Both the position numbers and the translations under genes were made by a program. From NCBI GenBank assembly GCA_905213325.1, contig CAJMHW010000044.1:1-12432 (forward strand): a DNA stretch of 12,432 bases, given 5' to 3'. Shown here piece after piece: positions 1 through 6,086 of the stretch; the first letter of the stretch is position 1; each line of letters starts with the position of its first letter. A model generated the notes under the pieces. That model did no database searches, was not told the origin of the DNA, and saw only the letters and a list, made by a program, of their open reading frames with translations. The stretch is from Collinsella aerofaciens (GTDB lineage: Bacteria > Actinomycetota > Coriobacteriia > Coriobacteriales > Coriobacteriaceae).

Positions 1-14
1 TGCTCTTCCGATCT
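1..14 (+). other. Residual Illumina TruSeq adapter
   Basis: The first 14 bases, TGCTCTTCCGATCT, are identical to the 3' end of the Illumina TruSeq Read 2 adapter. They sit exactly at the window edge and are followed by ordinary high-GC coding sequence. This is untrimmed library adapter at a contig end and not biological sequence. It also creates a false in-frame extension of the first gene. Confidence 0.93.
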
Positions 15-305
15 AGCGCCGCTCGCGGCAATGGCGGCCGCGGCGGCGCTGGTCGTTCGAATGAGTCGCGCGATCGTCGTGACCCGCGTGCCAGCCGCGA
101 TCGTCGCGATGACTGGCGCAACTACGACGATACCCGCGAGGAGCGTCGTGGCGGCTATCGTGGCGGGCGTGGCGGCAACCAGGCCGGCTCCCGTGGCGGC
201 CGTGCCGGCGGTCGCGATAACCGTGGCAGCTATGGCAATAGTCGTGGTGGCAAGCGTGGCGGCAGCTCCCGTCGTCCCGGTGACGGCGGCGGCAAGCGCA
301 AGTAA
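15..305 (+). CDS. Arg/Gly-rich C-terminal tail, probably of a DEAD-box RNA helicase (5' partial)
   Basis: The frame is open from the adapter junction to TAA at 303-305 and gives about 96 residues dominated by Arg, Gly, Asp, Asn and Ser. It has many RGG and GGR repeats, a few Tyr and Trp residues, and a basic end (GGGKRK). Tails of this composition bind RNA and are typical of the C-terminus of DEAD-box helicases (DeaD/CsdA type) in Coriobacteriia and other actinobacteria. The catalytic domains would lie upstream, outside the window, so the helicase assignment is inference; another RNA-binding protein with an RGG tail is possible. A strong terminator follows 33 bases after the stop, so this is the last gene of its unit. 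The other open frame over the same DNA is Ala/Val-rich junk from the GC-rich repeats. Confidence 0.6.
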   Translation, partial: SAARGNGGRGGAGRSNESRDRRDPRASRDRRDDWRNYDDTREERRGGYRGGRGGNQAGSRGGRAGGRDNRGSYGNSRGGKRGGSSRRPGDGGGKRK

Positions 306-338
306 CATACGCGTCGCGCGGTAAGGCGAGATGAGTTT

Positions 339-372
339 GGGCCCCGAGCAGACTATGCTCGGGGCCCTTTTT
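339..372 (+). terminator. Intrinsic terminator after the RG-rich gene
   Basis: A perfect 12-bp stem (GGGCCCCGAGCA at 339-350 with TGCTCGGGGCCC at 356-367) has a 5-nt loop and is followed at once by five T residues (368-372). This is a textbook Rho-independent terminator. Confidence 0.93.
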
Positions 373-373
373 A

Positions 374-516
374 GTGCAAAGAGGTCAGGTTAATCTGCAC
401 CAACGTCTTGAAGTTGCGGTGGAATACGGACTGTTTTGGCCTTTTGAGCGGCTTTTCAGTCTCTATTTCACCGCAACTCATGATTGGTGCAAACAAATCT
501 GTCCGCAATGCACCAG
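374..516. repeat. Compact nested repeat: two 29-nt units around a long imperfect hairpin
   Basis: Two 29-nt units (374-402 and 488-516) share their ends, GTGCAAA and TGCACCA, and each can fold GTGCA against TGCAC. Between them, TGCACCAA (396-403) can pair with TTGGTGCA (484-491), and GTTGCGGTG (413-421) with CACCGCAAC (469-477). A short inner GACTG/CAGTC stem adds to this. The weak 79-codon frame that crosses the region lacks a ribosome site and recognisable domains, so I treat the region as non-coding. Whether it is an RNA, a DNA element or a fossil repeat cannot be told here. Confidence 0.5.
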
Positions 517-526
517 AGTGAGGAGT

Positions 527-606
527 GTCCCCGAGTGCCGGCAGAAAAGGAACGTCCCTAAGTGCCGCCTAAATACCGTTTATCGAAGAAAAAATACCGT
601 TCATCG
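527..606 (+). repeat. Two pairs of short direct repeats upstream of a promoter (putative operators)
   Basis: GTCCCCGAGTGCCG (527-540) recurs as GTCCCTAAGTGCCG (554-567), 12 of 14 identical. Then AAATACCGTTTATCG (571-585) recurs as AAATACCGTTCATCG (592-606), 14 of 15 identical and 21 bp apart, so on the same face of the helix. The second copy contains the small palindrome ACCG-N5-CGGT (596-608). They lie just upstream of a promoter-like site, the usual place for regulator binding. The bound protein is unknown. Confidence 0.5.
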
Positions 607-616
607 GTCATAATGA

Positions 617-644
617 TTGTTCCGGCTTTGGGCTTGTCTACAAT
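617..644 (+). promoter_or_regulatory. Sigma-70-type promoter reading toward the IS and marR-ABC genes
   Basis: TTGTTC (617-622) and TACAAT (639-644) are separated by 16 nt, a good match to a housekeeping promoter. Transcription would start near 651. No intact gene follows before the IS at 775, so this may be the original promoter of the regulator-exporter operon, now cut off from it by the insertion. This is inference from position. Confidence 0.5.
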
Positions 645-669
645 ACCTCCCGTAAAAAGAAATGCGGAA

Positions 670-701
670 GGTTACCGAGTCCCTCGGACGTGGGCCTAAC
701 C
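670..701 (+). other. Nested hairpin in the putative 5' leader
   Basis: GGTTA (670-674) can pair with TAACC (697-701), enclosing a second stem CCGAG/CTCGG (675-679 with 683-687) with a 3-nt loop. It lies about 20 nt downstream of the predicted transcription start. It could be a structured leader, but it matches no riboswitch class I can name. The rest of 645-774 shows no gene. Confidence 0.3.
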
Positions 702-736
702 AAAGTCTTTGAACGGGTGTGTCTCCATGGACGCAT

Positions 737-1666
737 TCACATGATTTTGGTTGGGCTATATTTATGAAGGGACATGCCACCATGGGTTTCTACTATGAGC
801 GCCGTGCGCGCGAGCGCGTTGCCGGCCTTGGTTATCCCGCCGCGCCGCTCGGACTCGCCGCTCGAGTGCTCCGACGGGGTCAGCCCGCACCAGCTCGCGA
901 ATGCCGGCGCCGAGCGGAACCTGCTGAAGGACCCGGCCTCCGCCGCGAGCCTGAAGGCCGTCAGGGTGTCGATCCCCTTGATGCAGGACAGCGCCTCCAC
1001 CGTCGCCCGCCAGCGGTCGGTGCCCGCCAGCGCGACGACCCTCCTCTCGAGCTGCCGCCTGTCCGATTCCGCGCAGCGGGCGGCCGTGACGTAGTACTCG
1101 AGCGCGTCGCGCTGCGGCCCCTCGAGCCTGATCTCCGAGACCCACCTCCAGTGGGCCCTCGTCCAGGCCTTCCTCCTTGCCCCGTCGGCGTTGCGCTCGT
1201 CCCAGACGTGGCCCAGCCTGATCAGGAACATGTTGAGGCGCTGCCTCGAGCGGCGGAGCTCGCGGGTCGCGTCGTCGAGGGCGCGGTCGAGGTCCCGTGC
1301 GGCCTCTACCGCCGCGTCGGGCAGCGGGACCTCGACGATGTTGTGGGTGGCGAGCATGCGCGCGATGAACTCGGCGTCGCGCCGGTCGTTCTTGCGGCGC
1401 GCGTCCGCCGCGGGCCTCTGCATCTTGGAGACGGCGGCCACGGCGCAGTCGAGCCCGAGGGCGCGCAGCTCGCGCGCCATGTGGAAGCCGGTGGGGCCGC
1501 TCTCGTAGCAGGCCCTGGGCTCCTCGAACCCGAGCGCCCACTCGGCGATCTCGGCGGCGTCGGTGCCGAAGTCGCGGTGCACCACCTCGCCGGTGAAGGG
1601 GTTGAACGCCGCCGCGGCGACCGATCGCGCGTGGACGTCCAGTCCGATGGAGGTAACATGGGGCAT
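737..1666 (-). CDS. IS110-family transposase (DEDD + Tnp_20), C-terminus replaced
   Basis: This 309-residue protein moves the element by IS110-type recombination, in which an RNA guide picks donor and target. The N-terminal DEDD (RuvC-like) domain shows IGLDVH near residue 9, YESGPTG near 60 and KNDRRDA near 97-100, supplying the acidic residues. The C-terminal Tnp_20 domain shows CIKGIDTLTA, GLTPSEHSSGES with the candidate catalytic serine, and GGITKAGN. Similarity ends at about residue 293 (LIVE). The last 16 residues are read from the terminal repeat and flanking host DNA, with the stop at 737-739 outside the element. IS110 proteins normally go on for some tens of residues after this point, so activity is doubtful. 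The start ATG at 1666 has a good ribosome site (GGAGGAGG, 6 nt away). Confidence 0.85.
   Translation of the reverse strand: MPHVTSIGLDVHARSVAAAAFNPFTGEVVHRDFGTDAAEIAEWALGFEEPRACYESGPTGFHMARELRALGLDCAVAAVSKMQRPAADARRKNDRRDAEFIARMLATHNIVEVPLPDAAVEAARDLDRALDDATRELRRSRQRLNMFLIRLGHVWDERNADGARRKAWTRAHWRWVSEIRLEGPQRDALEYYVTAARCAESDRRQLERRVVALAGTDRWRATVEALSCIKGIDTLTAFRLAAEAGSFSRFRSAPAFASWCGLTPSEHSSGESERRGGITKAGNALARTALIVETHGGMSLHKYSPTKIM
775..796 (+). repeat. Terminal inverted repeat, downstream end of the IS
   Basis: This 22-nt sequence begins TGCCACCATGGG and ends TAT. It matches the reverse complement of 1714-1735 at 17 of 22 positions. It also encodes the last IS-derived residues of the transposase. 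Confidence 0.55.
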
Positions 1667-1686
1667 GGGAAGCCTCCTCCCCGCAG

Positions 1687-1707
1687 GTGCGGTAAGGGCT
1701 ACCGCAC
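1687..1707 (-). other. Stem-loop in the IS upstream end (possible guide-RNA or transposase leader element)
   Basis: GTGCGGTA (1687-1694) pairs perfectly with TACCGCAC (1700-1707) over a 5-nt loop. It lies in the short non-coding end, just upstream of the transposase ribosome site. In IS110 elements this end encodes the bridge/seek RNA, so the hairpin could be part of one. The space available is far shorter than the known bridge RNAs of IS110-type elements such as IS621, so a remnant or a translational control hairpin is equally possible. Confidence 0.4.
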
Positions 1708-1713
1708 GGGCCG

Positions 1714-1735
1714 ATACTCAAAGCCCATTGTGGCA
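1714..1735 (-). repeat. Terminal inverted repeat, upstream end of the IS
   Basis: Read on the minus strand it begins TGCCACAATGGG and ends TAT, pairing with the repeat at 775-796. Just outside it, CCCGCGG (1743-1749) and CCGCGGG (1762-1768) form a further 7-bp hairpin that belongs either to the target or to the element. Confidence 0.55.
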
Positions 1736-1785
1736 CCCTGAGCCCGCGGAAAGAAGCTGCGCCGCGGGGGAGGCGACCCCAATGG

Positions 1786-2241
1786 CTTTCTCATATCGTC
1801 TATTCGGAGTTCTCGCGCGCCTGCGGCCTTTCGGACTGCGCTTACTGGATGCTCGTCGATACCAGCACGGCGGGCGGCAGTATTGCCGTAAGCCGTCTGA
1901 CAAGCGAATGGTTCTACAGCAAGCAGACCATCAACTCGGCAATTAAAACCTTGACGGCGCGGGGCTTCGCAACGTTGGAGTTTGCCGAAGGCAGCCGTGA
2001 GAACAAGGTTGTGAGCCTGACCGAAGAGGGCAGGCGATTTGCCGAGCGTTATGCGCTGCCGGCACTCAAGGCCGAGCAGCGAGCCTTTGGCGCGCTTGAG
2101 CCGTGTGAGCAGCGCGAGATTATGCGCTTGATCGGCAAATTCTCTCAGGTGCTCGGCGACGAGTGCGAGACATTTAAACAGCAGGTGGCAGCCGCAAGCC
2201 AGATGCAAGATCGACGTGAGGGGGAGTCGTGCGACTGTTAA
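1786..2241 (+). pseudogene. MarR-family transcriptional regulator, 5' end lost at the IS junction
   Basis: From about 1792 the frame reads HIVYSEFSRACGLSDCAYW, then a winged helix (SKQTINSAIKTLTARGF, FAEGSRENKVVSLTEEGRRFAERY) and a C-terminal dimerisation helix (PALKAEQRAFGALEP...). This is a clear MarR/DNA-binding regulator of the kind found in front of drug exporters. The frame stays open upstream to 1696 but holds no ATG, GTG or TTG. Only ATG 1849 is available, and it would remove helix 1 and part of helix 2, which the dimer needs. Codons 1736-1785 read Pro/Arg-rich and unlike a MarR start. I conclude that the IS insertion, or a linked deletion, removed the front. Its TAA (2239-2241) overlaps the first exporter gene, so the two were co-translated. 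A short 130-residue product from 1849 remains possible. Confidence 0.7.
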
Positions 2242-3965
2242 TGAGGTTTCTAAAGCCATATCGAGGGCTTGTCGCAGTGACACTGCTGGTGCTGCTGGTG
2301 GATAACGTCGGTACGCTGTTGGTTCCCACGATGCTGGCGAACATGGTCAACACCGGTATTACCACGGGCGATGTCGACTACATTTTACGCAACGGCCTAT
2401 ACATGTTTATCGCGACCAGCATGGCTAGCGGCGGCACGGTGCTGGGCTGCTATCTTTCGGCGCGCCTGGCCGCCAACGTGGCTTGCGATATCCGCAATGC
2501 CGTGTACGACAAATCGCTCGAGCTCGCGGCCAGCGATTTTGAGCGCTTTGGCACTGGATCGATGATCACGCGCTCGCTCAACGACATCAACGTGATTCAG
2601 CAGGCGATTCTGCAGACGATTCAGCTGGTGCTGCCCGTGCCGTTTTTGGCTGTGGCGGGCATCATATTCGCCTGGTTTATCGATCCCGCCATGGGCACGC
2701 TTCTGGGCGTAGTCGTTGCGATTGTGCTGGTGGCGGCGGTCTTTACGGTTGCCAACGCGGCTCCGATCTTTATGCGCCTACAGGGCTTTATCGACCGCAT
2801 GAACGTGGTGCTGCGCGAGAATATTGTGGGCGTGCGCGTCATCCGTGCGTTTAACAAGGAGCGCCACGAGGAACGGCGTCTGGACGAGGTGTTTAGCGAA
2901 TACGCCGCCAACGCCATCAAAGTCAACCACCTGTTTGTGGGCCTCGACAGCTCAAGCTTCTTTTTGATGAACATCGCCGAGGTGGCGGTGCTGTGGGTGG
3001 GCGGCAACCGCGTAGGCGCCCACGCCATGCAGATTGCGAGTATCTCGGCGGTGCTGGAGTATGCAATTCTGATCCTGTTCTTTGTGATGATGGCCCAGAT
3101 GGTGGTGCTGACGCTTCCGCGTGCTGCCGCGTGCCTGAACCGTGCGCAGCAGGTGTTGGAGATTGAGCCGAGCATCGTCGATGGCGAGCGCACGCTGGAT
3201 GACGGGGCGCGCGAGCCCCAAGACGAAGCCGATGCGGTGGCCATGTTCGACCACATGTCGTTTCGCTTTGACGATGCCGACGAGGACACCCTGTGCGACC
3301 TGAGCTTTGCCTGTCGTCGCGGTCAGACGACCGCAATCGTCGGCTCGACGGGTTCGGGCAAGTCGACGGTGGCCAAGCTCTTGCTGCGCTTCCACGATGC
3401 CACCAAGGGCGCCATTCGCCTGGACGGTGTCGATCTGCGCGAGCTTTCGCAAGATGAGATCCGTGGACACATCGCCTATGTGCCGCAGAAGGCGTGGCTG
3501 TTCTCGGGCACCGTGGCAAGTAATCTGCGCTTTGGCAACGAGGACGCGACCGAGACCGACATGCTTCACGCGCTTGAGGTTGCCCAGAGCACCTTTGTAC
3601 TCGATCAGCCGCAGGGGCTCGATACCCCGGTGGCGCAGGGCGGCACGAACTTTTCAGGCGGCCAGCGCCAGCGCCTGGCCATTGCTCGCGCGCTCATGAA
3701 GCATGCCGATCTATATATCTTCGATGACAGTTTTTCGGCCCTGGACTTTAAGACCGATGCCGCCCTGCGTCATGCGTTGCAAGACGAGACGCGTGACGCT
3801 GCGGTGCTCATCATCGCGCAGCGCATCTCGACGATCTTGCACGCCGACCAGATCGTCGTGCTCAAGGATGGCGAGGTTGTGGGCTTGGGCACGCATGGCG
3901 AGCTTATGGAAACCTGCGAGGTGTACCGCGCCATCGCGGAATCGCAGATGAAGGGAGGTGAGTAG
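2229..3965 (+). CDS. ABC exporter subunit with degenerate ATP site (heterodimer partner 1)
   Basis: This 578-residue type I ABC half-transporter has an N-terminal domain with six membrane spans (about residues 15-310) and a C-terminal ATPase. Walker A is GSTGSGKST (372-380), the Q-loop YVPQ, and the signature is canonical FSGGQ (475-479). Walker B ends IFDD (D499, D500), so the catalytic Glu is Asp, and the switch His is Gln (IIAQR, Q531). These two changes mark the degenerate-site subunit of heterodimeric exporters such as TM287/TM288 or BmrCD. The likely role is export of drugs or other amphipathic compounds across the membrane. The GTG start at 2229 follows a GAGGGGGAG ribosome site, and MRLLMRFLKPYRG fits family starts; the in-frame ATG at 2241 is an alternative. 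The start lies inside the end of the MarR frame, showing translational coupling. The substrate cannot be read from sequence. Confidence 0.93.
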   Translation: MRLLMRFLKPYRGLVAVTLLVLLVDNVGTLLVPTMLANMVNTGITTGDVDYILRNGLYMFIATSMASGGTVLGCYLSARLAANVACDIRNAVYDKSLELAASDFERFGTGSMITRSLNDINVIQQAILQTIQLVLPVPFLAVAGIIFAWFIDPAMGTLLGVVVAIVLVAAVFTVANAAPIFMRLQGFIDRMNVVLRENIVGVRVIRAFNKERHEERRLDEVFSEYAANAIKVNHLFVGLDSSSFFLMNIAEVAVLWVGGNRVGAHAMQIASISAVLEYAILILFFVMMAQMVVLTLPRAAACLNRAQQVLEIEPSIVDGERTLDDGAREPQDEADAVAMFDHMSFRFDDADEDTLCDLSFACRRGQTTAIVGSTGSGKSTVAKLLLRFHDATKGAIRLDGVDLRELSQDEIRGHIAYVPQKAWLFSGTVASNLRFGNEDATETDMLHALEVAQSTFVLDQPQGLDTPVAQGGTNFSGGQRQRLAIARALMKHADLYIFDDSFSALDFKTDAALRHALQDETRDAAVLIIAQRISTILHADQIVVLKDGEVVGLGTHGELMETCEVYRAIAESQMKGGE

Positions 3966-3966
3966 C

Positions 3967-5973
3967 ATGACCGAGGAGCTCAAGAAGCAGGGCGGCGTTG
4001 ATGACGCCGCTGCCGCGGTACTGGTCGAGGAAACGGCTGCCGTGGCACCCGAGCTGGATGACGCCGCCAAGGCTGCAGCCGAGCGCGAGGCTCGCCGCCA
4101 AGCGCTCTACGAGGAAAACGAACGTGCCGAGGACGAGCGCGCCCGCGCTGAGGCAGAGCGCATGCGCGATGTGGACGACGAGGACGAGGACGAGAAACCC
4201 CGCGACACCTGGGCGACGGTGCGCCGCCTGTGGAGCGAGGCTGCCGGCGACCATTGGCGCTTCTATATCGTGTTCGCGAGTATTGTGTTCTATGCCATCT
4301 TTAACACCGCTGCGCCGGCATATAGCGCCCGTGTGATCGATGAGCTGTGGGGCCACATTCAGGTGGCGTTTGCCAACGATACCACCTTCAACATCACCTG
4401 GGAGAACTGCGGCAGGACCATCTTCATCTACTTTATGATTTGGACGGCCGCTGCCTCGTTCTACGCGCTCCAGAGCTTTTTGATGTCGAGCGTGGCCGAA
4501 CGCCTCAACCTGCGTCTACGCAACCGCATCGCACAAAAGCTCAACCGTCTGCCGCTTGCCTATTTTGACGCGCATCGTCCCGGCGAGGTCGTCAGCCGTG
4601 CGACCAACGACTTGGACAAGATGTCCGAGAGCATGCAGCGCGGCTTGCTGCAGCTTCTGGTGTCGATTGGTACCGTGGTGGGCGCCGTGAGCGTGATGTT
4701 CGTGTTTAGCGTGCCGCTCACGCTAGTCTTTTTGTTCTTTATGGCGCTGTCGCTGCTGGTGACCAAGGTGGTCTCGCGCCGCACACATGATGTGACCGGT
4801 GAGCGCCAGGAGTGGGTGTCAAAGATTACGAGCGCGGTTGAGGAGGGCTACTCGGGCCGTCTGGTGATTCGCGCGTTCAACCGTGAGCGCCAGAGTTCTG
4901 CCGAGGTGCATGAGGCCTCGAGGGAGCTAGCGCGCGTGAGTACCAAGGCCGACTTTATGATTAACGCCGTCGGCCCCGCGGTGCGCTTTATCGGCCGCCT
5001 GGCACAGATCGTGATTGCGATTGTGGGCTGCAGTATGCTGGTTGCCGGCCACATGACCGTCGGCGTGTTCCAGGCGTTCTTCCAGTTTATCTACGAGGCA
5101 TCCGAGCCCATGACGCAGTTGTCGTTTACCTTCAACTCGCTGCAGAGCGCGCTGGCGAGTGCAGAGCGCGTGTTCGACCTGCTCGATGAGCCCGAGATGG
5201 AGGCCGATCCGCTGCCGGACAAGGCCGCCAAGCTGCCGGGCAAGGTCGAGGGCCGCGTCTCCTTTGAGCATGTGCGCTTTGGTTATTCGCCCGACAAGCC
5301 GCTTATGCGCGACGTGTCGTTTACCGCCGAGCCGGGCCAGAAGATTGCCGTGGTGGGAACCACGGGCGCGGGCAAGACGACGCTCATCAACCTGCTCATG
5401 CGCTTCTACGAGATTGACGGCGGGCGTATTACGCTCGACGGCGTGGATACGAGCCGCATGGACCGCGGCGAGCTACGGCAGCAGTTTGGCATGGTGCTGC
5501 AGGACGCCTGGCTGTTCGATGGCACGATTGCCGAAAACATCGCCTACGGCTGTCCCGAGGCGACGCGCGACGAGATCGTGGCCGCCGCTCGTGCCGCGCA
5601 GGTCGACTTCTTTGTGCGCACCATGCCGCAGGGCTACGACACGCGCGTGGCCAACGATGCCGAAAGCATCAGCCAGGGCCAGCGTCAGCTGCTGACCATC
5701 GCACGCGTGCTGCTCAACAACCCGGCGATTCTCATCCTGGACGAGGCGACCTCAAGCGTGGACACGCGTACCGAGCTTGCCATCGGCCGTGCCATGGATG
5801 CGCTTATGCGCGGGCGCACGAGCTTTGTGATCGCACACCGCCTGTCGACGATTGTGGATGCCGACCTGATCTTGGTCATGGATCACGGCAACATTATCGA
5901 GCAGGGCACGCATAAGGAGCTGCTGGCTGCCGAGGGTGCCTACGCCGACCTCTATCTGAGCCAGTTCGCATAA
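3967..5973 (+). CDS. ABC exporter subunit with catalytic ATP site (heterodimer partner 2), acidic N-terminal extension
   Basis: This 668-residue half-transporter is the partner of the gene one base upstream. Its first 80-odd residues are Ala, Glu and Arg-rich, likely a cytoplasmic helix or coiled coil, and end in an acidic DVDDEDEDE run. Six membrane spans follow, then the ATPase: Walker A GTTGAGKTT (464-472), Q-loop MVLQDAWLF, Walker B LILDEATSSVD (D592, E593) and switch His in IAHRLST (H624). The signature is altered to ISQGQ (568-572). Glu and His are intact here while the signature is degenerate, the mirror image of partner 1, so one full and one degenerate ATP site form at the dimer interface. 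ATG 3967 is chosen because GGGAGGTG lies 6 nt upstream; the in-frame GTG at 3958 is part of that ribosome site. Confidence 0.94.
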   Translation: MTEELKKQGGVDDAAAAVLVEETAAVAPELDDAAKAAAEREARRQALYEENERAEDERARAEAERMRDVDDEDEDEKPRDTWATVRRLWSEAAGDHWRFYIVFASIVFYAIFNTAAPAYSARVIDELWGHIQVAFANDTTFNITWENCGRTIFIYFMIWTAAASFYALQSFLMSSVAERLNLRLRNRIAQKLNRLPLAYFDAHRPGEVVSRATNDLDKMSESMQRGLLQLLVSIGTVVGAVSVMFVFSVPLTLVFLFFMALSLLVTKVVSRRTHDVTGERQEWVSKITSAVEEGYSGRLVIRAFNRERQSSAEVHEASRELARVSTKADFMINAVGPAVRFIGRLAQIVIAIVGCSMLVAGHMTVGVFQAFFQFIYEASEPMTQLSFTFNSLQSALASAERVFDLLDEPEMEADPLPDKAAKLPGKVEGRVSFEHVRFGYSPDKPLMRDVSFTAEPGQKIAVVGTTGAGKTTLINLLMRFYEIDGGRITLDGVDTSRMDRGELRQQFGMVLQDAWLFDGTIAENIAYGCPEATRDEIVAAARAAQVDFFVRTMPQGYDTRVANDAESISQGQRQLLTIARVLLNNPAILILDEATSSVDTRTELAIGRAMDALMRGRTSFVIAHRLSTIVDADLILVMDHGNIIEQGTHKELLAAEGAYADLYLSQFA

Positions 5974-5997
5974 TGTGACAAAGGGACAGTCCCACAT
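5973..5997. repeat. Short palindromic repeat after the exporter operon
   Basis: GGGAC (5983-5987) and GTCCC (5989-5993) form a near-perfect palindrome flanked by ATGT and ACAT. It begins at the last base of the exporter stop codon. Its form resembles the small GGGAC-GTCCC palindromes dispersed in many gut bacterial genomes (recalled, not checked). Confidence 0.45.
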
Positions 5998-6000
5998 GTC

Positions 6001-6059
6001 GCATCAACGCAAAGGCGCGCCGGGGATGAATTCCCTGGCGCGCCTTCTTGCGTTGATGC
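6001..6059. terminator. Large bidirectional hairpin between the exporter operon and cysE
   Basis: GCATCAACGCAA (6001-6012) pairs perfectly with TTGCGTTGATGC (6048-6059). After a 2-nt bulge on the right side, AGGCGCGCC (6013-6021) pairs with GGCGCGCCT (6037-6045), and GGGA/TCCC extends the stem inward. It sits between two convergent genes, 27 nt after one stop and 27 nt from the other. There is no long T tract, so it may act as a barrier or RNA end stabiliser as well as a terminator. Confidence 0.7.
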
Positions 6060-6086
6060 CGATGTCGTTTTGTGCCGCTTGCGTTC

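Larger units (their letters stand above)
775..1735 (-). mobile_element. IS110-family insertion sequence (about 961 bp)
   Basis: The bounds come from imperfect inverted repeats at both edges of the transposase region: 775-796 and 1714-1735 match at 17 of 22 positions, both starting TGCCAC and sharing ATGGG. The transposase lies on the minus strand, so 1735 is its upstream end. Only 69 nt of non-coding DNA precede the transposase and none follows it. I see no target duplication, as expected for IS110-type elements. The 961 bp are short for the family, which usually exceeds 1.2 kb, and the transposase lacks the usual C-terminal end. The element may be an internally shortened or decayed copy. Exact ends could be off by some bases, and the right end might extend into the GC-rich 1736-1780 stretch. 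Confidence 0.65.

Noticed and set aside
31..324. 97-residue Ala/Val-rich plus-strand frame
   Set aside because: It is the shifted reading of the Arg/Gly-rich tail gene, whose own frame ends at 305; composition is an artefact of GC-rich repeats.
374..516. CRISPR array
   Set aside because: There are only two 29-nt units, they share just their ends, and the 85-bp gap between them is part of a hairpin.
374..613. 79-residue frame with several Cys residues
   Set aside because: It has no ribosome site, starts just behind a terminator's T tract, and covers the paired repeats and operator-like repeats. No domain is recognised.
719..1741. Long plus-strand frame of 340 residues
   Set aside because: It is antisense to the IS110 transposase, which has clear domains; the plus frame is Arg/Pro/Gly-rich with no domain.
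1699..2283. 194-residue minus-strand frame
   Set aside because: It is antisense to the MarR gene and exporter start and shows no family features.
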